From assembly GCF_003711265.1 (NCBI RefSeq), contig NZ_CP024634.1:1798001-1862000 (forward strand): DNA of 64,000 bases, written 5' to 3'. Source of the stretch: Bathymodiolus thermophilus thioautotrophic gill symbiont (GTDB taxonomy: Bacteria; Pseudomonadota; Gammaproteobacteria; PS1; Pseudothioglobaceae). Shown in pieces: positions 18,530 to 27,261 of the stretch. The notes beneath the pieces were generated by a model, which had not been told where the DNA came from, ran no database searches, and worked only from the letters and a program-made list of their open reading frames with translations. Both the position numbers and the translations under genes were made by a program. Each line of letters opens with the position of its first letter. The first letter of the stretch is position 1.

Positions 18530-18595
18530 TTATTTAAGGTCTGTATGCAAAGATTCGGCAATACCGATAATGTGTTCGCTAAAGATTTCTTGCAT
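18530..18595 (-). CDS. Possible 21-residue upstream peptide
   Basis: An ATG at 18595 with AAGGG ten bases upstream opens MQEIFSEHIIGIAESLHTDL plus one Lys. Its TAA is directly followed by the ATG of the CapD-like gene. It may be a leader peptide that couples translation, or the leftover N-terminus of a deleted gene. The sequence is not one I recognise. Confidence 0.35.
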   Translation of the reverse strand: MQEIFSEHIIGIAESLHTDLK

Positions 18596-18691
18596 TTTTT
18601 ACCCTTAATTAAATACTAAATATTAAATAATGCCCGTTATTTAATGCCATTTATCACACCTTGTCAAGTTAATCCCAATCTTACCCGATGT

Positions 18692-19960
18692 TCATTTTTG
18701 CTCATTCTGCACTAATTCTTGACCAATGGCAAGCCTTTGCTTATCGCTCACACCATACTTACTGGCAAGATTGTCCCAATTTGACAAAGCCGCCTTAACC
18801 TTATCAATAATTTTAATTGGACTGTTAATACGAAATGCCTGAGCTACGGTAAGTAAATCCGCCCGCTTAATCTCACTAATAGCCGCCTTGCCATTAATCA
18901 ACATTTGGTGTTGATGCGTCCACTTATCTGGCAAAGGATTATGAGCATGAGTCACATCAAAAGCAGGAGCAAGCGACCAAATGCCGTCAGTATTCATCAA
19001 AAAAGCAAAGTTTTTGGTGTGGTCATCACAATTATTGGCCAAAACATTAAACACCATGCGTATATAAATTTGTGCAATCTCATTCTTGCCTAGATTCAGC
19101 ATTTGCGCTGTGCGTAACAACAGCGTGTAATCAGTTACATACGGTTGGTTAAAATCCTGATGTGCCAATGCACAAAAAGATTGCATGTGAATTTTTTGAT
19201 TATTCACACGGTCAAACCGCTTGGTCATAAAATGCGCCCGACCACCCTCTTCAAGCAACCTAGACTCACTCATCTCAATCCCCGCTTCTAACGCCATTAA
19301 ATAATAAACAAACTCTATGCGCCCATAACCCTCATCCCCACCCAATTCTTGATCCTGCCCCACACCATCAAATTTAAGCAACCAATGTTCATAATTCTGT
19401 GGCAAATCAAACTGGCCAGCGATCATATCATTATTTTGACGATTCCATCCCACAACCGCCTTAGGGCGTGCACCACCCGCTGATGAACCAATGCGTATAA
19501 GTTCATTGTTTATTTGTGAAAATTGCCCCTGAATAGCCTTTCTAGCACTTTCGACCAAATCACTCATTGCCAACGGATAACAATTGTCCTCTGGCTGCAC
19601 CTGAGCTGGCTCAAACTCCAACGCCCCCATACCTCGCCCACCCATATAAAGCAAACGGTCTAATGTGGTTACTTGCGCCTTAGCAATACCCTGACTCGCC
19701 ATATACTGATCAACCAAAGCATTGCCAAATTTATCAGGCAAAGAATCCGCAATCAAACCCGGTAACCCCTGAAAAGTCTCCTTATTAAGATTAAAGTCAT
19801 ACACAGACCGATTAACCTGCATATAAATAGGAGAAGGAGAAATACCCGCTGGAACACCATCCGCATATTCAAACAAGTAAAAACCCGGACGACTAGGATT
19901 CTCAATAATCGCCCCAAGCTGATACCCCCACAACATAACATTAACCATGCTACCACTCAT
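18692..19960 (-). CDS. hipA: HipA-like kinase toxin
   Basis: A 422-residue HipA-family Ser/Thr kinase. The N-terminal subdomain has GLPGLIADSLPDKFGNALV. The kinase core follows: GSSAGGARPKAVVGW, HWLLKFDG (ATP-site Lys), MTKRFDR, the catalytic loop NVLANNCDDHTKNFAFLMN, and the DFG-like LAPAFDVT. All expected motifs are present, so it looks active. Known HipA proteins phosphorylate glutamyl-tRNA synthetase and induce dormancy; the target here is unknown. It overlaps the antitoxin gene by four bases (ATGA). Confidence 0.93.
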   Translation of the reverse strand: MSGSMVNVMLWGYQLGAIIENPSRPGFYLFEYADGVPAGISPSPIYMQVNRSVYDFNLNKETFQGLPGLIADSLPDKFGNALVDQYMASQGIAKAQVTTLDRLLYMGGRGMGALEFEPAQVQPEDNCYPLAMSDLVESARKAIQGQFSQINNELIRIGSSAGGARPKAVVGWNRQNNDMIAGQFDLPQNYEHWLLKFDGVGQDQELGGDEGYGRIEFVYYLMALEAGIEMSESRLLEEGGRAHFMTKRFDRVNNQKIHMQSFCALAHQDFNQPYVTDYTLLLRTAQMLNLGKNEIAQIYIRMVFNVLANNCDDHTKNFAFLMNTDGIWSLAPAFDVTHAHNPLPDKWTHQHQMLINGKAAISEIKRADLLTVAQAFRINSPIKIIDKVKAALSNWDNLASKYGVSDKQRLAIGQELVQNEQK

Positions 19961-20274
19961 TTTCGTACCCTCTGTCTACTGGTTTTTTTAGCCTGCATTC
20001 GCGACACCTGCATTGGAGAAATCACAACCTCCTTCGGCACCAAATGATCAAAATTAGACAACAACCCCATCACCCGCAAAATAGCTATCAACGGCAACAA
20101 AGATATTTCCCCTTTCTGCTCAAACCGCGCCACCGTACTACGAGAAATACCTGCACGCTGCGCCAACTCACTCTGCGACATTTGATGAGCAGGATCATTC
20201 AACCTAAGATTGCGGATTCTTGTGGCAATCTCAGCCACAATTTCCTGATCAGTTTTAAAATTATTGACATTCAT
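19957..20274 (-). CDS. hipB: HipB-like Xre antitoxin/repressor
   Basis: A 105-residue protein with a helix-turn-helix of Xre type: SQSELAQRAGISRSTVARFE. The basic C-terminal tail (QAKKTSRQRVRK) may be the part that contacts DNA or HipA. It is the first gene of the pair, as is usual, and is expected to bind HipA and repress its own promoter. Candidate binding sites lie directly upstream at 20296-20346. Confidence 0.9.
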   Translation of the reverse strand: MNVNNFKTDQEIVAEIATRIRNLRLNDPAHQMSQSELAQRAGISRSTVARFEQKGEISLLPLIAILRVMGLLSNFDHLVPKEVVISPMQVSRMQAKKTSRQRVRK

Positions 20275-20295
20275 ATTGGTATTATAGTATCAAAA

Positions 20296-20346
20296 ATGAG
20301 TCATTAAGTGCTTAATTTAAAGATAATGACTTGAATATGAGTCATT
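20296..20346. promoter_or_regulatory. Candidate HipB operator: two ATGAGTCATT boxes
   Basis: ATGAGTCATT, itself nearly palindromic about TGAGTCA, occurs at 20296-20305 and again at 20337-20346, 41 bases apart. A related inverse half (AATGACTT) lies at 20325. They sit just upstream of hipB, 22-72 bases from its ATG. Paired palindromes beside a HipB-type gene are the expected operator arrangement. Confidence 0.6.
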
Positions 20347-20417
20347 TTTTAAGTTTTACTTGTTGATTATTGTTAAAAAAGAATGTGCATACTTATCACT
20401 AGCATTCAAGCCCATAT

Positions 20418-21143
20418 TTACCTTTTACTAACAATCTCGTCAGAACCAGGTGGTGGAAAGGGGTGCAATTCACTTTCTCTTTTTGAAACGGCAATAATAT
20501 TGGCATCAACATTCATTTTGGTTAATTGTGTTACAACCCAATTAAGCGCCTTTGGTTTTGAAATAATGGCAATCACTGTCCAAAAAATCAATTGCAAATC
20601 TAGCAATAACGAGCGATTCTCAATATAAATTAACCCCAACCTACTCTTCCAAGGTCTAATTAACTGATTATAAGATAAATCTGGATCACTTTTACCCTCC
20701 AAAATATCACCTTCATCTGAAAAAACAATGGATGAGAAGTCGGTAATACCAGGTCTAACTAAGAGCAATTTTTTCTCAATAAATGTATATGAATCAGTCT
20801 CATTTTTAACATTCGGCCTAGGTCCAACCAAACTCATATCCCCTATCAAAACATTCCATAGTTGAGTTATTTCATCTAACTTATATTTTCTAATTTTATG
20901 CCCAATCGGAGTAATTCTATTGTCATCTGCACTGGTTGAATCAACGCCAGAATTGTCTGCATTGCTTATCATAGAGCGTAATTTAATCATCTTAAAAATG
21001 GCGTTATTTCTACCCATCCTTGGTGCCATATAAAAAGGTGATTTCCTGTCTTGTTGATAGACTAAATATATGAAAACAACTAAAATAGGCGACAACAACA
21101 CCAATCCAGTAAAAGATAACACGATATCAAGAAGTCGCTTCAT
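20418..21143 (-). CDS. Undecaprenyl-phosphate sugar-1-phosphate transferase
   Basis: A 241-residue bacterial sugar transferase (PglC/WcaJ catalytic type). It has one N-terminal membrane segment (LLDIVLSFTGLVLLSPILVV), then the amphipathic PFYMAPRMGRN segment. The catalytic block is LDEITQLWNVLIGDMSLVGPRP. It should load the first sugar of a repeat unit onto the lipid carrier at the inner membrane. A short C-terminal extension beyond the core ends FPPPGSDEIVSKR. It follows the transketolase pair by four bases in one operon. Confidence 0.93.
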   Translation of the reverse strand: MKRLLDIVLSFTGLVLLSPILVVFIYLVYQQDRKSPFYMAPRMGRNNAIFKMIKLRSMISNADNSGVDSTSADDNRITPIGHKIRKYKLDEITQLWNVLIGDMSLVGPRPNVKNETDSYTFIEKKLLLVRPGITDFSSIVFSDEGDILEGKSDPDLSYNQLIRPWKSRLGLIYIENRSLLLDLQLIFWTVIAIISKPKALNWVVTQLTKMNVDANIIAVSKRESELHPFPPPGSDEIVSKR

Positions 21144-21147
21144 GCTC

Positions 21148-22074
21148 TCAATTTTTAATACTCAATAAATCCAACACTTTTTTAACAATAGCATTTTGAT
21201 TTATTCCATAATATGCTTTTAAATAGTCTTGAGAACCGACAATTGAAGAGTACCTATCATCCAACCCAATGCGCAAGAATACTTTTGGCATAATGCTATT
21301 ATCCATACATACTTCTGCTATCGCCCCACCTAACCCTCCATCAATATTATGCTCTTCAATAGTAACAATGCCACCTGTCTCATTTGCTGAGGTAATAATA
21401 ACTTCTTTATCAATAGGCTTAACGGTGTGCATATTGACTACACTAGCATTAACGCCTTGTTTTTGTAGCAACTCAGATGCTTGAATCACATCACTTAATA
21501 TGCCACCTGTAGTGAATAGAGTTATGTCTTTACCTTCTTTGTATCTAATAGACTGCCCAAGTGCAAATTTAATCTCAATATTCGTAGCAGTTGTTTTGTC
21601 TAATCTCAAATAACCAACACCGCTATTATTAATGAGCGCCTCTATTGCTTCACCTGCTTCCCACGCTGTACCAGGAGCAACAACACTCATTGCAGGCAAT
21701 GCTCTGAGAATGGCAATATCTTCAGTAGTGTGATGTGACATACCTAAAGAGCCGTAACTAAATCCACCGCCTGATGCAACAATGGTAATATTCAAGCCAT
21801 GATAACAAGCATCATTACGGATTTGCTCTAGGCATCTCAGAGTCGGAAAATTGCCAATTGAGTAAGTAATGACTTTTTTGCCTTCCAATGCCAAGCCTGC
21901 AGCTAAACCAGTCATATTCTGTTCTGCAACACCCACATTAAAATATTGCCCAGGAAACTTGGATTCAAACGCTTCAAAAACACCAAAGCCTAAATCAGCC
22001 GTCAATAAAACAATGTCTTTATCCTTTGTCGCTAACTGTGTCAGTTTATCCAAAAAGGCATCACGCATTGTCAT
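21148..22074 (-). CDS. Transketolase-like subunit, pyrimidine and C-terminal domains
   Basis: A 308-residue partner of the next gene. DIVLLTADLGFG, YFNVGVAEQNMTGLAAGLAL (with the ThDP-activating Glu), and SHHTTEDIAILRALP are all features of transketolase/DXS pyrimidine domains. A C-terminal domain follows (TIEEHNIDGGLGGAIAEV). Together the two genes encode a split transketolase. The start overlaps the end of its partner by 14 bases. Placement among sugar-nucleotide genes suggests a role in making an unusual sugar rather than in the pentose phosphate pathway. Confidence 0.92.
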   Translation of the reverse strand: MTMRDAFLDKLTQLATKDKDIVLLTADLGFGVFEAFESKFPGQYFNVGVAEQNMTGLAAGLALEGKKVITYSIGNFPTLRCLEQIRNDACYHGLNITIVASGGGFSYGSLGMSHHTTEDIAILRALPAMSVVAPGTAWEAGEAIEALINNSGVGYLRLDKTTATNIEIKFALGQSIRYKEGKDITLFTTGGILSDVIQASELLQKQGVNASVVNMHTVKPIDKEVIITSANETGGIVTIEEHNIDGGLGGAIAEVCMDNSIMPKVFLRIGLDDRYSSIVGSQDYLKAYYGINQNAIVKKVLDLLSIKN

Positions 22075-22864
22075 TCTCTAGTTCATTGACAGCTGCTTCG
22101 TATTCTTCGCCTTGAGGACTACGATAATGCCACAAAACTTGATTCTCCATAAATGAGACGCCTTTGCCTTTAATGGTATTTGCCACAATACATAGTGGCT
22201 TATTCTCAACCTTAGAATAACACGCATTAATTAACTGCTCATGGTCATGCCCATCAATATCAATTACATTCCAACCAAAAGCCCGCCATTTATCCACAAA
22301 AGGCTCTAATGCCAATGTATCTTCCGTTGAGTGAATACTTTGCAATTTGTTGCGGTCAATAATTACCACTAAATTACCCAACCTATGATGTGGGGCAAAT
22401 AAAGCCGCCTCCCAATTCGACCCTTCATCACATTCGCCATCACTCATCAATACATAAATTGTGTGTTTATTTTGGTTAATTTTCGCAGCAAGCGCCATAC
22501 CTGTGGCAACAGGTAAACCATGCCCTAAAGAACCTGTAGAAAATTCCACACCTGCAATGCCCTTATGCGAGACATGTCCAGATAAATTAGAGCCGTTCTG
22601 ATAATGTGTTTTTAATTTTTCTATTGGCATAAAGCCACTTTCAGCGAGTGCTGCGTATACACCAGCTCCAGCATGCCCTTTACTTAGAATAAACCTATCT
22701 CTATCCTGCCATTTTGGATTATCAGCCTTGTAATTTAACACCGTTCCATACAAAACTGCCAAAATATCAGCAATAGAAAGTATCGATCCAATATGCGAAC
22801 TTCCACCAGAATTGGTCATATCAATAGCATGTCGCCTAATGTTATGAGCAAGCGCTTTAGTCAT
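22061..22864 (-). CDS. Transketolase-like subunit, ThDP-binding domain
   Basis: The N-terminal half of a split transketolase, 267 residues. It has SGGSSHIGSILSIADILAVL, LSKGHAGAGVYAAL, STGSLGHGLPVATGMALA, and the ThDP motif MSDGECDEGSNWEAALFA ending in IIDRNKLQ. I start at the ATG at 22864 (MTKALAHN) rather than 15 codons earlier, because the shorter form matches the family and overlaps the aminotransferase end by only eight bases. Confidence 0.9.
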   Translation of the reverse strand: MTKALAHNIRRHAIDMTNSGGSSHIGSILSIADILAVLYGTVLNYKADNPKWQDRDRFILSKGHAGAGVYAALAESGFMPIEKLKTHYQNGSNLSGHVSHKGIAGVEFSTGSLGHGLPVATGMALAAKINQNKHTIYVLMSDGECDEGSNWEAALFAPHHRLGNLVVIIDRNKLQSIHSTEDTLALEPFVDKWRAFGWNVIDIDGHDHEQLINACYSKVENKPLCIVANTIKGKGVSFMENQVLWHYRSPQGEEYEAAVNELENDNA

Positions 22865-23963
22865 TATAAAAACCTTTGATGCATTGACAAACATAATCAA
22901 CTTCATCATCTGTAATTGACATATTTAGCGGCAATAACAAACTTGTGCGCATAATATTTTCAGTAAATGGTAGTGACTGGGTAAATCCTAAATCCCTAAA
23001 TTCGTGCACTGCTTGACCGCCCCATTGGATTAAAGTGCCAACGCCCTTGCTAGATAAATATTCTTTTAACTCATTACGCTTTAATGCTTCAATTTCATAA
23101 TTTTGGAATATGTCAAAACAATCTGGATTATTGCCTATTGAAGGTGGCAAAACAACACTAACCAAATTTCTTAAACTTTCACTATACAAATTAGCAATCG
23201 CTCTTCTACGCTGAATAATCACCTCATAGTCATCAAAAAAATAATTCAGTATCGCTGCTTGTAAATTATCCAATCGACTATTATAACCCCAGACAGATAC
23301 ATTGCCATCTTCGCCACGACCATGGTCACGCATTAACTTGATTTTGTTATAAATATCTTTATCATTGGTAAGCACTGCACCGCCATCACCAAAACAACCC
23401 AACACTTTTGCTGGATAAAAACTAATGCAACCACCCAAACCAAATGAACCTGCCGACTTACCTTTGTGTTTCGCACCTAATGCTTGCGCTGAATCTTCAT
23501 AAACTTGTAAATTATGTTGATTGGCAATTTTCAAAATTGCATCCATATTTGCTACACGGCCATTGAGTTGCGTTGGCATAATTGCTTTTGTTTTAGGTGT
23601 AATTGCCGCCTCGATTGAAGTTATATCCATCAAGTGATCCGCTCCAGCCTCAACTGGCACAGGTCTTGCACCTGTGAATTTAATAGCCGATGCGGTTGCC
23701 ACCATCGTGTGTGAACAAAATATCACTTCATCACCAACGCCTATACCGCCAGCCTTTAACAATAACTGCATGGCATCTGTTGCATTAGCCACACCCAGCG
23801 CATATTTAATACCTGTGTATTTTGCCAACTTATTTTCAAATTGAATTAAGTCATCCTGCATAATAAACGCACCACGACTTGAAACCATCCGAAATATATC
23901 GGTCAATTCTTTGCTATGTTGTGCAAATAAATCAGGGTAATTAAAAAAAGGGATGCTTTTCAT
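22857..23963 (-). CDS. DegT/DnrJ/EryC1 sugar aminotransferase
   Basis: A 368-residue PLP enzyme that aminates keto-sugars bound to a nucleotide. Seen: VANATDAMQLLLKA, YEDSAQALGAKHKG (Asp157, Gln160) and FYPAKVLGCFGDGGAV with the Schiff-base Lys186. NSRLDNLQAAIL is the usual following block. It fits with the CapD-like dehydratase, which makes a 4-keto sugar, though a 3-keto substrate is equally possible. Overlaps the methyltransferase stop by four bases. Confidence 0.93.
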   Translation of the reverse strand: MKSIPFFNYPDLFAQHSKELTDIFRMVSSRGAFIMQDDLIQFENKLAKYTGIKYALGVANATDAMQLLLKAGGIGVGDEVIFCSHTMVATASAIKFTGARPVPVEAGADHLMDITSIEAAITPKTKAIMPTQLNGRVANMDAILKIANQHNLQVYEDSAQALGAKHKGKSAGSFGLGGCISFYPAKVLGCFGDGGAVLTNDKDIYNKIKLMRDHGRGEDGNVSVWGYNSRLDNLQAAILNYFFDDYEVIIQRRRAIANLYSESLRNLVSVVLPPSIGNNPDCFDIFQNYEIEALKRNELKEYLSSKGVGTLIQWGGQAVHEFRDLGFTQSLPFTENIMRTSLLLPLNMSITDDEVDYVCQCIKGFYND

Positions 23964-24700
23964 TTCTTTTTTGCCATTAATACAAATTTAAACGCTGATC
24001 TTTTAATAAAAAACATCTTGTCAACAATATCTGAAATTTTAGTTGATATCTTCTCACCAAAAGCTCTAATCATCAAAGGTGTTAAAAATGAAATTGAACC
24101 AAAAAATCTAGTTTCTATTTTACCAAACTTTTGTTCGTATTTGCTCAATAATTTTAAATCAGGTGTTCTTTCTATCACGCTCAAACTGCGCTCACCCTTT
24201 AAATAATGGACATAACGATTTAAACGATAGATAGGGTTATTATTCAGAGAATCAATAGCAATAAAAACACCTTTAATTTTTAACACTCTATAAATCTCAT
24301 GAAGCACCATATCATTATCTCCATAACTCAAACTGCCAGCACTAACCACCATATCAAATGATTGATCTAAAAATGGTAATTTTTCCATGTCCGCCACTTT
24401 TGTGATTAATTTATCTGTATTAAATCGCTTTTCTATCACGCCTAATGAATGCTCTGAAATATCAGTAGCACAAACTTTTGCACCAGTAGCTAATAAAAAT
24501 TCAGTATTTTCACCCATTCCAGCACCAATTTCTAAAACAAAACTCTTGTCGTTAATATGCATAGCAATTATCGACTCATAAAAATCATAAGGTTTTTTTA
24601 GGGGTAAAGTCAAATTATTCACACTAGAATAATTGCCAGCATCCAAAGCATTTTGTGCTTCACTGTTGTAACGATTTTTCTCTATATTCTTATCGCTCAT
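23960..24700 (-). CDS. Class I SAM-dependent methyltransferase
   Basis: A 246-residue protein. The SAM-binding motif I is VLEIGAGMGENTE (55-67), followed by the acidic CATDIS. VADMEKLPFLDQSFDMVVSA and HEIYRVLKIKGVFIAIDSL complete a Methyltransf_11 core. Substrate is unknown; within this cluster a sugar or glycolipid is likely. It is in a tight run with the DegT gene (four-base overlap) and the GT2 gene (10 bases). Confidence 0.9.
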   Translation of the reverse strand: MSDKNIEKNRYNSEAQNALDAGNYSSVNNLTLPLKKPYDFYESIIAMHINDKSFVLEIGAGMGENTEFLLATGAKVCATDISEHSLGVIEKRFNTDKLITKVADMEKLPFLDQSFDMVVSAGSLSYGDNDMVLHEIYRVLKIKGVFIAIDSLNNNPIYRLNRYVHYLKGERSLSVIERTPDLKLLSKYEQKFGKIETRFFGSISFLTPLMIRAFGEKISTKISDIVDKMFFIKRSAFKFVLMAKKK

Positions 24701-24710
24701 AAATCAAAAC

Positions 24711-25529
24711 CTATAATTTTCTAATCATCTTGAAAACCATTTTCAACAGTGTTTTAGGCAGTAGTCGTATGGTAAAGCCAACAACCACATTTCTAAACAA
24801 TTCATACAAATTAAGAAAGTCCATTTCATAAAACTCTTTTTGTGTGGTCGCCTCAAGTATTGCATTATTTAAACCGCCTCTTCGCCCCACTTGCCCATTA
24901 CCCGTTCTCATGCTTACTAACGGCTCTTGTATATTATAAAATTTTGCATCTTCTAATATCAATTTTACAAATAAATTATAGTCTTCGCTCGTCCTTTTAT
25001 GTTTTGCGTAATTCCCAACATTCAACACTGCTTTTCTCTTATACATTGCCGAAGGATGATTAACTGGATTTCTGCTTTTGGCAAATCTTACAATTGCACT
25101 ATGCTGTTCTGGCACTTTCCTATATGAAATTATCTTAGTTTCATCACTTTCAAACTCGCCCACCCAAGCCCCACAAACATCGATATCTTTAGTTTCAAAA
25201 ATCATTAATTGTTTTTTAAATCTATCTGGTAGAGAGATGTCATCTGTATCCATCACTGCAATTAATTCATTGGTGCATTTTTCCACACCAATCTTTTTAG
25301 CACCACCAATGCCGATATTTCTTGCAAGAGAGATGACTTTAAAAATACCACCCAATTCTTCTTTCCATTTCCCAATACTTTGATAAAGTTCATCAGTCAA
25401 TACACCATCTTCTACCAGAACTATCTCATTAGGTTTAATGGATTGTTCACTCCACACACTCCGCATCGCTCTATCAAAATGCCGTGGGTTTTCTTTGTAG
25501 TAAATTGATATTAATACTGAAAATTTCAT
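24711..25529 (-). CDS. Family 2 glycosyltransferase
   Basis: A 272-residue GT-A fold enzyme. SVLISIYYKENPRHFDRAM opens the nucleotide-sugar domain, EIVLVEDG follows, and the metal site is MDTDD (Asp94, Asp96, Asp97). NPVNHPSAMYKR and SEDYNLFVKLI resemble rhamnosyl or galactosyl transferases of O-antigen clusters. No membrane helix is evident except a mildly hydrophobic tail. Just upstream lies the wreck of a related gene. Confidence 0.92.
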   Translation of the reverse strand: MKFSVLISIYYKENPRHFDRAMRSVWSEQSIKPNEIVLVEDGVLTDELYQSIGKWKEELGGIFKVISLARNIGIGGAKKIGVEKCTNELIAVMDTDDISLPDRFKKQLMIFETKDIDVCGAWVGEFESDETKIISYRKVPEQHSAIVRFAKSRNPVNHPSAMYKRKAVLNVGNYAKHKRTSEDYNLFVKLILEDAKFYNIQEPLVSMRTGNGQVGRRGGLNNAILEATTQKEFYEMDFLNLYELFRNVVVGFTIRLLPKTLLKMVFKMIRKL

Positions 25530-26223
25530 AACATTGCTTCTAAAAATAAAAAAATATTACCAGCCGCTCACTTTATAGCGATCCAAATTCATTTTTCTGT
25601 CACCCTATTTTTATTTAATAAATTACCAAAACAATTCTCTGAACCCCGCCTTACTCTTTCATTGTCAAAAAGTGCATTGTTAAATTTATCATCTTCCGCC
25701 AATACGCCTCTACATCTTTAATATCCAAGATATTTGTCAAGCTAATTAATAAAAAATCTCCATTGTTTCTTTGGGTGTTAATATTGATTTTTATCACCTT
25801 CAAATAAGAAAGGAGTTTTCTGAAATTCATCAAAATAAAAGGGTGTATTTTGTATTTCAATAAATACCATTATATTTTCTTCAATGGAATCATAAATACC
25901 AACATCCAAAACATAATATTTATTAACCAATTTCATTATCAAGAGTGAGCATTACCAATTTACCTAGCACCTGCAATAAATTCAACTCACCTTATATGTT
26001 TGAATTTTATATAAGTACAAATTGTTTTTTGCAAAAAATAATTCCTTTAGGGTTGGCACTATACTCTATTTTAGCAAATCTCCATTAAAAATTACTACAC
26101 TAGATGGTAATCTCAAAATAAGCCCATGCAACCTCTCATTCTGCACTACTCTATTTAAAATTCTTTAGAATTCTGCGGATTGTCCTTTTGGTAAATTGGC
26201 GTTAATACTGAAAAATTCCACAT
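25530..26223 (-). pseudogene. Decayed GT2 gene and unassigned remnants
   Basis: An ATG at 26223, three bases past the end of the LicD-like gene, opens MWNFSVLTPIYQKDNPQNSK and stops two codons later. This is clearly the start of a GT2 enzyme like the one at 24711-25529 (MKFSVLISIYYKENPRHF). After it, about 600 bases hold only short broken frames, for example RLHGLILRLPSSVVIFNGD near 26050-26130 and a 52-codon frame near 25938-25780. None forms a gene. The region reads as one or two transferase genes in decay, without a visible IS. Confidence 0.65.
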
Positions 26224-26226
26224 ATT

Positions 26227-27225
26227 TTATATTAACTTAACATACTTTAATGCAGAGTTTTTAAGTTTTTTTATGGCTACATCAAACCCTTTTAATCTTT
26301 TAAAAACACCAACTTTTCTAGCTATTGAAGCTAAAAACCTACGAATAGAAAAATGATAGAAAGATTGGGAATCGTTCGTTAAAGAATTAGTCGTAACCTC
26401 CATTGCAAATTGAATAGAGTTACAAAAAAATAGCTCGTCTAAACGCTTGGGAGTTTGCTGCGATTTTGGTGGCAACTTCATATAATCGCCGTACAAAGTT
26501 TTTAAATACTTATCGGTATTATTAGGAGCAAAAAATTCTACACCTTCAAAAAAATATTTTTTTAATGGAAATATATCAACATAAGATAAATAGGTGTTAA
26601 AATTATGGTAATAGTCTAACGACTCCATTCTGACGAGACCTTTTAAATCTCTGTTATTACAATCAGAAAAGTATTCAAAATGAACATATTGAGTAAACTT
26701 TTCTTTTTCTTTAAGTGCACTCTTTAAGGTTTTTTTGATATATTTTTTATCAACTTTTACACCGTGCATGGCAATATCCCCACTATGGAAATACTCGCTA
26801 ATACCCATAACCTCTTTATCTTTTTGTTTGTTAATTTTATTAATGAATCTAGCGGGAGATATATGGATATGACCAGCATACAATTTCCCGTCATTACGCA
26901 ACATTATCTTAGTAGTGGCCAACTTTTCGAACAACCCTCTTGGAATATCGTTATGCTCATGAAACAAAAATATATTTGCACTAACCGTTGATTCTATATC
27001 TAGCATAGAAATTAATCGCAAGTATTCGTCTGCTGGAACGCAAATACCGCAATTACTATTCCAAGGAACAAAACCTTTGTGTCGGACAGCACCTAACAGC
27101 GTACTTGCATCCAGCCAATACTCTATATTATTATCTTTGCAAATTCTATCAACAATTTGCAAAAGTCTTAACATTTCTGCTTGCAAGTCTTTTAGTGTTG
27201 CTAATTTTAAATAATCACTTTTCAT
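26227..27225 (-). CDS. LicD-family protein with altered catalytic motif
   Basis: A 332-residue member of the LicD/nucleotidyltransferase-fold family that moves phosphocholine or similar phospho-groups to sugars. YWLDASTLLGAVRHKGFVPW (36-55) is the standard block. The next residues are Asn56-Ser57-Asn58-Cys59-Gly60, where active proteins have a run of acidic residues (W-D-D-D-I-D). The metal-binding Asp residues are therefore missing. VPADEYLRL continues the family pattern. It may be inactive or use other residues. There is no frameshift, and it sits in an otherwise intact cluster. Confidence 0.82.
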   Translation of the reverse strand: MKSDYLKLATLKDLQAEMLRLLQIVDRICKDNNIEYWLDASTLLGAVRHKGFVPWNSNCGICVPADEYLRLISMLDIESTVSANIFLFHEHNDIPRGLFEKLATTKIMLRNDGKLYAGHIHISPARFINKINKQKDKEVMGISEYFHSGDIAMHGVKVDKKYIKKTLKSALKEKEKFTQYVHFEYFSDCNNRDLKGLVRMESLDYYHNFNTYLSYVDIFPLKKYFFEGVEFFAPNNTDKYLKTLYGDYMKLPPKSQQTPKRLDELFFCNSIQFAMEVTTNSLTNDSQSFYHFSIRRFLASIARKVGVFKRLKGFDVAIKKLKNSALKYVKLI

Positions 27226-27261
27226 ATCTTCTAGTTAGTAATAAAGTCTCAAGAGCATAAC

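Noticed and set aside
22865-22909. Upstream extension of the transketolase N-terminal subunit
   Set aside because: The extra 15 residues read the reverse of the aminotransferase end and do not match transketolases.
25651-25860. 69-codon minus-strand frame as a real small gene
   Set aside because: It is out of frame with better-looking remnants around it, has no ribosome site and lies in decayed transferase DNA.
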